Origin: UBA1206 sp041672465
Lineage (GTDB): Bacteria > Bacillota > Clostridia > Oscillospirales > CAG-382
Assembly: GCA_041672465.1 (NCBI GenBank)
Contig: JBAYZO010000005.1
Coordinates: forward strand, 6,132-70,131
DNA: 64,000 bases
Direction of reading: 5' to 3'
Program-made: the position numbers and the translations under genes
Notes under the pieces: generated by a model
What the model saw: the letters and a program-made list of their open reading frames with translations, nothing else
Told to the model about the DNA's origin: nothing
The model's database searches: none
Shown: positions 7,677 through 16,327 of the stretch, in pieces
Layout of the letters: every line of letters starts with the position of its first letter
Position numbering within the stretch: the stretch's first letter is position 1

Positions 7677-8927
7677 TTATTTTTCAATCCCCGCCAGAAC
7701 GTTCAGCGACTCGTTTATTGTTCGGGCGGCGGTGGTGTTATAGTTTATGACTATAATATCTTCATATTGCCCCGACGATAACAGATCAAGTATGCTCTCG
7801 GTACAGAGCGTCGAGTTAATATAAGTGATTTTTTTGTAGTGGGGCACCAGCAGGGTGACAAACGGCGCGCCCGAGCTGTCGCCGATGACAAGGGCGTTCT
7901 TCCCCGTGGCGGCGCTTGTAGTCACTTCGATTTTCGCGGCCTCGTCGCTTAAAAAGCAGTAGTATCCATATGATGGAACGTCAAAAAACACAACGCCGTC
8001 CTTTTTATGCACCCCGCCCGGTTTATGGACGCTTGTCGTCGATTTATACACCTCGTCAACGTCATAGTAATAAACAATATCGGGGTTGTCAAACAGCATC
8101 TCCGCGCCGGTAGCGGTGAAAAACTTGCCGTAAAACACGTAGTCTATTGTCATCGGGGTGTAGAAGCTTTCCGAAACGGCTGTCAGCCCCGCCGCCTTGC
8201 AGTACTCCGCGTATGCGGCGTACGCTCCCAAATGGGTGTAGTTCGGGTCGGTGTTAAAATAAATATATTCCCCGTTCTCGTTCTTTTCTTTAAAAACGTC
8301 GTACACATCTATATTTTTTACGCCGCCGTCCGTTTTCCCGAACACTCCGTTCATAAACGACCGCTGATTCGCGACATAAAACTCTTTTCTTATATCAAGG
8401 GGAAAATTAATAAATTCGCACCTTGTGGGTATGAGGATATGATAAAAATTCGAGCTGCCGCTCACCGAATAAAGCGTGTCGACGGCGTTCGCGTATTTGT
8501 CAAGCGTGCCCGACGAGTAGGTGAACTGCTCAAGGCCGATCCCGTAGTAAAGATATGTGTAGCCTAAGTTGTTTATAACCCAGCCGTGTTCGGTGATTTC
8601 CTCGCTTGACGGCTCGGAAGGCTCCTCGCTTACGGTGTCGGAAGAAACCCCCGGTTCAGCCGAAGAGGGTTGGTCTTCCGAGACAGGCTGTGACAAAGGG
8701 CGGGAACTGTCTTCGGTCTCGGACGAGCTTTGGCCGCCCGAGACGTCCCCGGAATGGGTGGGCTGTGAGCTGCTGTTGTCACCGTTCGGCAAGCCCTTGC
8801 CCCTTAGCGCAAAGGCGTAGAGAGACGCTAAGACGGCAAGCACGATAAAAAGCGAAACCGCCGCGAAAACGTTTCGTGACTTATTGTCGCTTTTATTTAC
8901 GCCGAAAAGGTTGTTATTGCTTTCCAT
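7677..8927 (-). CDS. DHHW/AlgX-like SGNH-fold envelope protein with altered motif
   Basis: 416 residues. A short cytoplasmic N-terminus, one membrane segment (about 20-40) and a Ser/Glu/Pro-rich linker (50-112) place a domain of about 300 residues outside the cell. That domain fits the DHHW family, relatives of AlgX/AlgJ polysaccharide acetylation proteins: NTDPNYTHLGAYAAY (225-239) lies where DHHW proteins have TDHHWTxxGAYYAY, and VIGDSSG (347-353) matches the nucleophile block GDS. Here the D-H-H-W residues read D-P-N-Y, so the Asp/His part of the catalytic set looks changed. SD GGAGGG is upstream of the ATG. The role is presumably modification or binding of wall polysaccharide. Confidence 0.75.
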   Translation of the reverse strand: MESNNNLFGVNKSDNKSRNVFAAVSLFIVLAVLASLYAFALRGKGLPNGDNSSSQPTHSGDVSGGQSSSETEDSSRPLSQPVSEDQPSSAEPGVSSDTVSEEPSEPSSEEITEHGWVINNLGYTYLYYGIGLEQFTYSSGTLDKYANAVDTLYSVSGSSNFYHILIPTRCEFINFPLDIRKEFYVANQRSFMNGVFGKTDGGVKNIDVYDVFKEKNENGEYIYFNTDPNYTHLGAYAAYAEYCKAAGLTAVSESFYTPMTIDYVFYGKFFTATGAEMLFDNPDIVYYYDVDEVYKSTTSVHKPGGVHKKDGVVFFDVPSYGYYCFLSDEAAKIEVTTSAATGKNALVIGDSSGAPFVTLLVPHYKKITYINSTLCTESILDLLSSGQYEDIIVINYNTTAARTINESLNVLAGIEK

Positions 8928-8984
8928 TTGACTGATATGCCCTCCTTTTTAGAGCGGCTAAACTGTTGAAAAGCCGTTTTTGTT

Positions 8985-11051
8985 TTAAACCCCGTCCCCG
9001 GTGCCGCTGCCGTCTGTGGTGTCGCTGTGATTTCCGCCGAAATTTTTTTCAGGGTTTTCGCTATTATTTTCGTCATCGGTATTATGGTTTTCGCCCCGCG
9101 CCGGGTTTTGATTTGCCGTGTTGCCGTTTTCCCTTTTTTTGTTTTGGTTTTCGGCTTGGCTCTTTTTGCGCTTTGCCTCTTTTATCGCCTCAAGCTTTTC
9201 AAAAGTCGGGTTTTCCCCGAACACCTCAAGGAACTGCTCGCGGTCCATAACCTCGTTCTTGACAAGGTAATCGGCTATAAAGTGGAGTTTTTCCATGTTA
9301 TTCGTGAGTATCTCCTCGGCAATCCCATAGCCTTTGCTTATAATTGCGTGCATCTCGTCGTCAATTTTGGCGGCGATTTTTTCCGAATAATTTCGGGAGG
9401 AGCTGAAATCCTTGCCCAAAAACACCTCGTCATGGCCGGTTCCGAACACAATGGGGCCGAGCGTTTCGCTCATGCCGTACTGAGTAACCATTTTGCGGGC
9501 GATTTCCGTGGCTTTTTGAATATCGTTTGAGGCGCCGCCGGAAATATCGTTGAGGATAAGCTTTTCCGCCACCCTTCCGCCGAGGAGGACGGCGATTTTC
9601 TCAATCATCTCCTGCTTATAAACCGAGTATTTGTCTTCCTGCGGCAGCGATATCGTATAGCCGAGCGCCATTCCGCTGGGGATTATGGAAACCTGATGGA
9701 TCTCGTCCTGAGTCGGGAGCAAATGCCCCACAATCGCGTGGCCGCCCTCGTGGTAAGCGGTCGCCCGCTTTGCCTCTTCTTTGATAACCCGCGAGCGCTT
9801 TTGAGGCCCAACCAGCACCTTAATGCTTGCTTCCTCAATGTCTTCCATGCCGATGAGGTCCTTGCTCTTCCGCGCCGCCAGCAGCGCCGCCTCGTTCATA
9901 AGGTTGGCAAGGTCCGCCCCGGTAAAGCCGCTGGTTGACTTCGCCACCGTTTCAAGGTCAACGCTGTTTTCAAGCGGTTTGTTTCGAGAGTGAACTTTCA
10001 GTATTTCCACCCTGCCCTTGATGTCGGGATAATGCACGGCTATCTGGCGGTCGAACCTCCCGGGTCTGAGCAGCGCGGGGTCAAGGATGTCGGGCCTGTT
10101 GGTGGCGGCGACTACGATAACGCCGTCGTTAACCCCAAAGCCGTCCATTTCCACAAGGAGCTGGTTTAGGGTTTGCTCTCTCTCGTCGTGCCCGCCGCCC
10201 CAGCCGGCGCCGCGGTATCTTCCCACCGCGTCGATTTCATCTATAAAAATAATTGACGGGGCTGTTTTCTTGGCGGTTTCAAATAAGTCCCTGACGCGGG
10301 AGGCGCCCACGCCGACATACATTTCAACAAAGTCAGAGCCCGAAATTGAATAAAACGGCACCCCCGCCTCTCCGGCGACGGCTTTAGCGAGGAGCGTCTT
10401 CCCCGTGCCGGGCGCGCCCACAAGCAGCACCCCGCGGGGGATTTTGGCGCCCAGCGTTGAAAACTTGCCCGGGTCTTTTAAAAAGTCAACGACTTCTTTA
10501 AGTTCTTCTTTTTCCTCATCGGCGCCCGCCACGTCGGAAAACAGCACTTTATGCTTTTCTTCCGAACCGAGCTTTGTCCGCGCCTTGGAAAATGAGTTCA
10601 TCCTGCCTCCAAGCCCGCCGCCTATTGTGCCGGAAGACTTTGACTTGCCCGACGACTTTGTGATAAACACCCACCAGATTATAACCATTATGACTATAAC
10701 GATTAAATAAGGCAAAAAAGACACCCACCAAGGCAGGCTGGTAATGGGTTCGTAGTCATAGGATTTAATAATATCGGGGTGCTGCGACTCGATAAGCTCG
10801 TGGAGATCCTCATAAAAAACATCAAAGCTTTTAAGGGCATATTCGGCCTTGGTGCCGTCTTTCAGCGTCATAATGAGGTTGTTGTCCTGATCAATAACAA
10901 ACGAGGTGACCTGTTCGTTATTAAAATAGTTGACAACATCGCTGTATTTGAGTTTTTTGGAAATATTCTGGTTTGCGAACATAGACGCCATAAACACTAT
11001 GACAAGTATAAATATGACGTAAATAACTACCATTCTGCGGTTGGATTTCAT
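8985..11051 (-). CDS. ftsH: ATP-dependent zinc metalloprotease FtsH
   Basis: Membrane-anchored hexameric AAA+ protease that degrades misfolded membrane and short-lived proteins. Two membrane segments (about 5-26 and 109-130) flank a small extracytoplasmic domain. The AAA module has Walker A GAPGTGKT (212-219), Walker B IIFIDEID, pore motif FVEMYVGVGASRVR and arginine-finger region LLRPGRFDR. The zinc site is HEGGH (about 435) with a downstream Asp ligand in the peptidase domain. The C-terminus is a low-complexity Asn/Glu/Gly tail of about 60 residues, longer than in Bacillus. It follows tilS by 3 nt; the hpt gene that often separates the two in Firmicutes is absent. Confidence 0.97.
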   Translation of the reverse strand: MKSNRRMVVIYVIFILVIVFMASMFANQNISKKLKYSDVVNYFNNEQVTSFVIDQDNNLIMTLKDGTKAEYALKSFDVFYEDLHELIESQHPDIIKSYDYEPITSLPWWVSFLPYLIVIVIMVIIWWVFITKSSGKSKSSGTIGGGLGGRMNSFSKARTKLGSEEKHKVLFSDVAGADEEKEELKEVVDFLKDPGKFSTLGAKIPRGVLLVGAPGTGKTLLAKAVAGEAGVPFYSISGSDFVEMYVGVGASRVRDLFETAKKTAPSIIFIDEIDAVGRYRGAGWGGGHDEREQTLNQLLVEMDGFGVNDGVIVVAATNRPDILDPALLRPGRFDRQIAVHYPDIKGRVEILKVHSRNKPLENSVDLETVAKSTSGFTGADLANLMNEAALLAARKSKDLIGMEDIEEASIKVLVGPQKRSRVIKEEAKRATAYHEGGHAIVGHLLPTQDEIHQVSIIPSGMALGYTISLPQEDKYSVYKQEMIEKIAVLLGGRVAEKLILNDISGGASNDIQKATEIARKMVTQYGMSETLGPIVFGTGHDEVFLGKDFSSSRNYSEKIAAKIDDEMHAIISKGYGIAEEILTNNMEKLHFIADYLVKNEVMDREQFLEVFGENPTFEKLEAIKEAKRKKSQAENQNKKRENGNTANQNPARGENHNTDDENNSENPEKNFGGNHSDTTDGSGTGDGV

Positions 11052-11054
11052 TTT

Positions 11055-12473
11055 TTAGCCGTCCTTTTCGGATTTTTCAACGTCGAACTTAAATTTAAAA
11101 TAAAAAGCAAAAACGCTTTGCCGTTCAGCGCGTTTTGTCTGTTCCGGAGAGCCTGCCGCAAACTTATCCGCCACTCCGATAAACGGCACGCAAACAATGT
11201 CCTCACTTCGGCAAATAACGGGTATTAAATCTCTTATTTCGGCGGGGATTTTTTTGTTGATGAATTCTTTTTTCAGCGATTTCGTGATACCGCCGATTTT
11301 TATTTTATCCCCCGCTTTTCTTGCTCTCGCGTAAACTGTTCCACTAATATTAGCAGAGCGCAGGGTTATTGTTGTTGAAAATTTGTTAAAATGCTTGAAA
11401 TTTTTAGAGGGGTTAAAACACACCGAAACCCTGCCGCCCGCAAAGCTGTTTTCGCCTTTTTCAAGAAGCTTTTCCTCGATTGCCCCCGCTTTGTTTTTAA
11501 CTGCCTTTTCAGCCTCTTCTACTTTTTGGGTTTCAAAGCGGACGATTCCGTTCCTTACATTGGCGGCAACCCCGCCCGCAAGGGTAAAAACAGCCGGCTT
11601 TGAAGTGTTTTTTAAAGCCGCGAGCGCGATTTTCCGCGAAGTTTTATAGTCAATATAGCCCGGGCAGGATTTCTTTATCTGCCAAATTAGTTTTGTAATG
11701 TTTTCAGGCGCGTTTTTACCGGCACAAATGGTTTTGCCCGTCAAATTATTATTTTGCGCCAAGCTGTCCCGCAGCTCCTTGAAAAAGCTTGTTTCCCTTT
11801 CTACGGTATCCAAAAAAGAGGGGTTGATTTCTTTAAGCGCTGGGATAACATAGCGGCGGATTTTGTTCCGGGAATATTCGGTGGCAGCGTTTGTGGAATC
11901 GGTGACATATGTCACGCCGTATTCTTTGGCGTAAGAGGCAATTTCCTCCCTCGACGCCCTCAGCAGGGGTCTTATAATATCCCCCCGTTTATAGGGGATG
12001 CCGCAAACCCCGTCGAGATAGCCGCCCCGCGTGAGGTTAAAAATCAGCGTTTCGGCGTTGTCGTCGGCGTTATGGGCGGTGGCGACGGCGTCGAGCGAGT
12101 GAAGTTTTTGCAGGGCTTCAAACGCAAAGTAGCGGGCGTTTCTGGCGGCGGACTCAAGCGAAAGCCCGCCGCTTTCGGCAAGACACGGCACGTTTACTCT
12201 CTCAATAAACGCCTCGACGCCGCAAATACCGCATTTCAGCTTTACAAAATCCTCGTCGCGGTCGGACTCTTCTCCGCGTATCATATGGTTTATATGGAGG
12301 GCAAAAAGGCTAAAGCCGTATCTCTTCCTTAACGAGAGCAAAACATCAAACAGCACCGCCGAGTCAATCCCGCCGGAAAACGCCAAACCCAGCCGCTTTA
12401 CGCCGGTCAGCAGGGAATGCTCCTCAATGGTTTTAATGACTTTTAACCTAAGGCTGTTTTTAGCTTTACTCAT
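11055..12473 (-). CDS. tilS: tRNA(Ile)-lysidine synthase TilS
   Basis: Converts C34 of the CAU-anticodon tRNA-Ile to lysidine, so that it reads AUA and not AUG. The N-terminal PP-loop ATPase domain has LAFSGGIDSAVL (SGGxDS at 33-38), HINHMIRGEESDRDE and ATAHNADDNAETLIFNLTRG (the conserved HxxDDxxET block). The middle contains the SRNKIRRYVIPALKEINP signature. A C-terminal TilS substrate-binding domain follows (near residues 385-440, VYARARKAGDKI). 472 residues is normal. It overlaps the 3' end of dnaB by 8 nt and is followed after 3 nt by ftsH, so it belongs to that transcript. Confidence 0.95.
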   Translation of the reverse strand: MSKAKNSLRLKVIKTIEEHSLLTGVKRLGLAFSGGIDSAVLFDVLLSLRKRYGFSLFALHINHMIRGEESDRDEDFVKLKCGICGVEAFIERVNVPCLAESGGLSLESAARNARYFAFEALQKLHSLDAVATAHNADDNAETLIFNLTRGGYLDGVCGIPYKRGDIIRPLLRASREEIASYAKEYGVTYVTDSTNAATEYSRNKIRRYVIPALKEINPSFLDTVERETSFFKELRDSLAQNNNLTGKTICAGKNAPENITKLIWQIKKSCPGYIDYKTSRKIALAALKNTSKPAVFTLAGGVAANVRNGIVRFETQKVEEAEKAVKNKAGAIEEKLLEKGENSFAGGRVSVCFNPSKNFKHFNKFSTTITLRSANISGTVYARARKAGDKIKIGGITKSLKKEFINKKIPAEIRDLIPVICRSEDIVCVPFIGVADKFAAGSPEQTKRAERQSVFAFYFKFKFDVEKSEKDG

Positions 12474-13809
12474 TGAACCTGTCTTCTAATTGCACATATT
12501 TATAATATTGCTTGTGCCACGCGAACATCACGGTGCCTGTTCTGCCGTGCCTGTTTTTGCCTATAATACATTCGATAATTCCCTGTTCGTCGGGGCTTTC
12601 GCCGCCTCCCTCGCTGTCGCTGTCCTTGCGGTAAAGCATCATGACAATGTCGGCGTCCTGCTCGATAGCCCCCGAATCGCGGAGATCTGACGGCACCGGC
12701 CGTTTTTCTTTTACGCCTTTGGGCGGGCGGGAGAGCTGGGAGCAAAGCAAAACGGGAATCTTCATTTCCCTTGACAACAGCTTAAGCGACCTTGTGAGGT
12801 CGGCAATTTCAAGCACTCGGTTGTCGCGGTGGCTCTCGCCCCTCATAAGCTGGAGATAGTCAATGATTATCATCCCGAGATTTTTAATTCTTCTCACCTT
12901 TGAGCGGATTTCCATAACCGACACGTTTGCCGTGTCGTCAAGGTATATCTGCGTGGAGGACAGAGCGGACGACGCCCGCGCCACTTCCCCCCACTCGTCG
13001 CTCGTAAAGGCGGCGCGCATGATGGTGTAGCTGTCAATAAGCGCCTCGGAGGCGATAAAGCGGTTTACAATCTCCCGCTTTGACATTTCAATTGAAAAAA
13101 CGGCAACCGCTTTTTTTGGGTTGGATTTCGCCACATTCGCGGCTATGTTAAGCGCGAAAGTGGTTTTCCCCACCCCCGGGCGCCCGCCTATTAAGACAAG
13201 GCCCCCCTCGTCAAGACCCACGAAAATCCGGTCAAGCTCTTTAAAGCCCATGACGGTTTCTTGCCCCTCGCCCGCTTTCGCCGCCAAGAACTGGAGGTGG
13301 TCAAAGTTTTCCCTTAAAGTTTCGCTGATATGAGTCAGCCCCGTGCGGAACCTCTTGTCGGAAATTTCATAAACGCGCTGCTCGGCGTAGTCCACGATTT
13401 CGCTGACCTCGCCTTTTTCGGCGAAAGCCATTTCTCTTATATCCGACGAGGCGGCGATAAGTTCGCGGAGCGTGGCCTTTTCCCTTATTATGCGCGAATA
13501 TTCCTCAATATTTGTGTTCTCGACGGCAATATCGCAAATTGTCTTGATATATTTGGCGACGTCAAAATCCGCTCTTCCCTCTTTTGCCTTGACTTCTTCT
13601 ATGAGCGTGACAAAATCAATTGACCTGCTCTTTAAAAAAAGGCTTTGGATGGCGGAAAATATCGCCGCGTGGATATCTATGTAAAAGTGTTCTGATTTTA
13701 GCTGTTCGCACTTTTCAAGTCCCGCTTGGTCAATTATGATCGCTCCCAAGATCGCCTGCTCGGCTTGGAGCGAATGGGGCATTTGTCTTATACTTTCGAG
13801 TTCCGGCAT
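12466..13809 (-). CDS. dnaB: Replicative DNA helicase DnaB
   Basis: Hexameric 5'-3' replication-fork helicase, 447 residues. The N-terminal domain starts PHSLQAEQAILGAIIID, typical of DnaB. The RecA-like C-terminal domain has Walker A GGRPGVGKT (208-216), VAVFSIEMS, Walker B MIIIDYLQLM, the PVLLCSQLSR sensor loop and the DLRDSGAIEQDADIVMMLYR block. SD AGGTGGG is upstream of the ATG. The rplI-dnaB order just upstream is the conserved Firmicute arrangement. Confidence 0.97.
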   Translation of the reverse strand: MPELESIRQMPHSLQAEQAILGAIIIDQAGLEKCEQLKSEHFYIDIHAAIFSAIQSLFLKSRSIDFVTLIEEVKAKEGRADFDVAKYIKTICDIAVENTNIEEYSRIIREKATLRELIAASSDIREMAFAEKGEVSEIVDYAEQRVYEISDKRFRTGLTHISETLRENFDHLQFLAAKAGEGQETVMGFKELDRIFVGLDEGGLVLIGGRPGVGKTTFALNIAANVAKSNPKKAVAVFSIEMSKREIVNRFIASEALIDSYTIMRAAFTSDEWGEVARASSALSSTQIYLDDTANVSVMEIRSKVRRIKNLGMIIIDYLQLMRGESHRDNRVLEIADLTRSLKLLSREMKIPVLLCSQLSRPPKGVKEKRPVPSDLRDSGAIEQDADIVMMLYRKDSDSEGGGESPDEQGIIECIIGKNRHGRTGTVMFAWHKQYYKYVQLEDRFNE

Positions 13810-13820
13810 TAAAAACCCAC

Positions 13821-14264
13821 CTAACTTTCAACCACAAGCTTTATTTTAGCTTGAATTTCGGGGTAAAGCTTTACGGTAATGGAATATTCGCCGGCGGTTT
13901 TAATGGTTTCGGCAATGGCTATCTTTTTTTTGTCTATGTCAAGCCCAAGAGAATCTTTAATTTTTTCCGAAACATCCTTGCCGGTAACGGCGGAATAAAG
14001 CCTGCCGTCGGCTCCCCCCGTGGTTTTATAGACCAAAACTACCCCCTCAAGCGTTTCTTTAAGTACAAGGGCGGCCTGTTTTTCTTTTGATTTTCTAAAC
14101 CCCTCGGCCTCTTTTTGGGTTTTTATATCGTTAATAAGCTGCGCGCTCGCCTCTCTGGCAAGATTCCTCGGGAAGAGAAAGTTGGCGGCGTAGCCGTCCG
14201 CGACATTTACCACGTCGCCCTTTTTGCCCTTGCCCTTTACGTCCTCAAGCAGTATAACCTTCAT
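13821..14264 (-). CDS. rplI: 50S ribosomal protein L9
   Basis: Large-subunit protein that binds 23S rRNA near the L1 stalk. The 147 residues show the two-domain shape: an N-terminal MKVILLEDVKGKGKKGDVV fold with NFLFPRNLA, a long connecting helix rich in Lys/Glu, and a C-terminal domain with GRLYSAVTGKDVSE and a terminal KLYPEIQAKIKLVVES. Strong SD GGGAGGG. Lies 11 nt upstream of dnaB and 26 nt downstream of gdpP. Confidence 0.97.
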   Translation of the reverse strand: MKVILLEDVKGKGKKGDVVNVADGYAANFLFPRNLAREASAQLINDIKTQKEAEGFRKSKEKQAALVLKETLEGVVLVYKTTGGADGRLYSAVTGKDVSEKIKDSLGLDIDKKKIAIAETIKTAGEYSITVKLYPEIQAKIKLVVES

Positions 14265-14290
14265 GGCGCCCTCCCTATATGTTATATATT

Positions 14291-16282
14291 TTACTCTTCT
14301 TTCCCGGAATAACCTATAATCGCCTCTCTCAGCATTATAAGCGCCTGTTTCATTGACACGCCCGTGAGTTTTGCGCCGGCCGAGTCAAAATGGCCGCCGC
14401 CCTTTAATTTTTCAAGTATGAGCGATACGTTTACGCTTCCGTCGCTGCGGGCGGAAATATGTATTTCGTCATCTACGAGAGAAAGGGTGAAAGAGGCTTT
14501 TATCCCCTCGATTTGCAGCATTCTTTCGGCCGCCTGCGCCGCGATAACGCGGTTTTCGGAGGCGTTGTCAAGCTCGTATTGGGTAATGGCGTAAGTTCGC
14601 CTGAAAATCACTATGTTTCGCTCAAACTCCGCGAGCTTTTTAAATTCGCCAAGCCCGTACTTGAACACCGACTGCGCCTTGCCCGTGTTCGCGCCCTCGC
14701 CCCGCAGATAAACCGCCGCCGAAAACGTGCGTATCCCCACGTTGCGGCTGAAGTTTTGGGTGTCAAGCAAAATCCCCGCCAAGAGGAGTTCCGCCTCCTC
14801 TTTGTAAAGGGTGTTGGGGGGGAGGACAAGCTCCAATATCTCGCTCACCAGCTCGCTCGCCGACGACGCGGTGGGCTCGATATAAGAAATGGCGTGCTTT
14901 TTGCCGAACTCCTGTAGCTGTCTGTGGTGGTCGACAATCACAATGTGCTCGGCCTTGGCGTAAATTTCGGGAGATTCAAAAATCTTCTCGTTATTGACGT
15001 CGGCGATAATCACAAGCGTATTAGGGGTGAGAAGTTCCTGCCCGTAAATTTTGTCAACAAACACGTTTTCATAGTCCTTGATACCCGAGAGCATGGCGGA
15101 AGTGGTTTTAAACGAGAAATTTGTAAAATCGGTTATGATTTTAACGTCTTTGCCGAAGTGGAGCGCCAGCCGCGCCATTCCCACCGCCGAGGCGAGAGCG
15201 TCGAAATCCGGGTTGATATGCCCCATTATCAGCACGTTTTGCGATTTGTTTATAAGATCGACAAGCTGGGTAGCCACCATTCGCGATTTAATTTTTGTCC
15301 GCTTTTGAACCGCCTTTGTCTTCCCGCCGAAGAAGTCGCTGTCTGTTCTCGTCTTGATAACCGCCTGCGCGCCCCCCCGCTGGAGAGCGAGCTGAAGCGA
15401 GTTTTTAGCCGCCTCTTCTTTTTCGGTAAGGCTGCCGTCAATCCGCGCCACGCCCAGCGAGATTGTGAGCGGGAGCGTTTCGTCGTCGCCGGAGAGCATA
15501 TACACTTTGTCAAGAATGTCAAACTTCGCGTCTATCTGGTCTTCGAGATACCGCTCCTCAAAGAAAATAATATATTTGTCCCGCTCGTACTCTTTAATTA
15601 TTCCCCTCATTCCCCCGACCCAATCGGTCAGAATATCGGCTATCTTAGCCGAAAACTGGCGGTAGCGGTCTTGGATCCCCTGCGAGATTTCAGAAATATT
15701 GTCGACCACCGCGTACCCCACAAGCACGTTGGAATTTATATGCTCGTCGAGAAGATTTTGGAGTTCGGTGATATCATACCACAAAAACAAATAAAAATCC
15801 TGCTTTGAAGTTTGTATGACATGCGGGTAAACGTCGTAGGCCTTGTGCTCGAGCGTAACGCGAAAGCATTTGCCGCCGGACTTTTTAAGTTCCAGCGCCT
15901 TTTCCACCGTAAACCCGCCGTCGCCGACATATTTTGCCTGTTCGCCGATTTTGAACTTGCTTTCGGGGTAAACTTCCTCAAGCGCCTCGTTAAACCACGC
16001 GATATGGCCGTTTTGCCCGCAGAGCAAAATCGGCAGCTCAAGCGACGCCAAAAGGTCAAAGGTGTGAGAGGCGAGAGACTTCCCCGCCAAATGTTTTTTC
16101 GCGTCCTCCGAGCCGAAGTAAGTATAGGTAAAGGCATAGACGATATAGCAAAAAACCACCGCGAGCGAAAACACCCCCGCCCTTGCGCTGAACACAAAAG
16201 CGATAGCGCAGAGCGCGGCCATAAAAGCGGCGCTTATAACAAAGGTGAAGAGGTTTTGCCTAAGCAGATTTTTAGATTTCAT
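14291..16282 (-). CDS. gdpP: GdpP-type cyclic-di-AMP phosphodiesterase
   Basis: Membrane protein that hydrolyses c-di-AMP, which controls osmolyte transport and wall stress. 663 residues: two N-terminal membrane segments (about 12-52), a PAS-like domain (about 75-170), a degenerate GGDEF domain (about 175-300, without the GGDEF motif) and a C-terminal DHH-DHHA1 module. The DHH active site is visible as MGHINPDFDALASAVG, VIIADVNN and IVIVDHHR, and the DHHA1 end as KGGGHFDSAGAKL. SD AGGGGGG. The gdpP-rplI-dnaB order is common in Firmicutes. Confidence 0.94.
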   Translation of the reverse strand: MKSKNLLRQNLFTFVISAAFMAALCAIAFVFSARAGVFSLAVVFCYIVYAFTYTYFGSEDAKKHLAGKSLASHTFDLLASLELPILLCGQNGHIAWFNEALEEVYPESKFKIGEQAKYVGDGGFTVEKALELKKSGGKCFRVTLEHKAYDVYPHVIQTSKQDFYLFLWYDITELQNLLDEHINSNVLVGYAVVDNISEISQGIQDRYRQFSAKIADILTDWVGGMRGIIKEYERDKYIIFFEERYLEDQIDAKFDILDKVYMLSGDDETLPLTISLGVARIDGSLTEKEEAAKNSLQLALQRGGAQAVIKTRTDSDFFGGKTKAVQKRTKIKSRMVATQLVDLINKSQNVLIMGHINPDFDALASAVGMARLALHFGKDVKIITDFTNFSFKTTSAMLSGIKDYENVFVDKIYGQELLTPNTLVIIADVNNEKIFESPEIYAKAEHIVIVDHHRQLQEFGKKHAISYIEPTASSASELVSEILELVLPPNTLYKEEAELLLAGILLDTQNFSRNVGIRTFSAAVYLRGEGANTGKAQSVFKYGLGEFKKLAEFERNIVIFRRTYAITQYELDNASENRVIAAQAAERMLQIEGIKASFTLSLVDDEIHISARSDGSVNVSLILEKLKGGGHFDSAGAKLTGVSMKQALIMLREAIIGYSGKEE

Positions 16283-16327
16283 AGTCCCCCCTAAAGGGTT
16301 TTATTTAAGTTTTACCGCACATTTCAT

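Noticed and set aside
9027..9530. Small plus-strand frame opposite the ftsH tail
   Set aside because: Shadow of the low-complexity C-terminus of FtsH.
14924..15808. 294-codon plus-strand open frame
   Set aside because: It lies entirely antisense to the gdpP coding region, which has clear DHH motifs; the translation is Arg/Val-rich with no family features.
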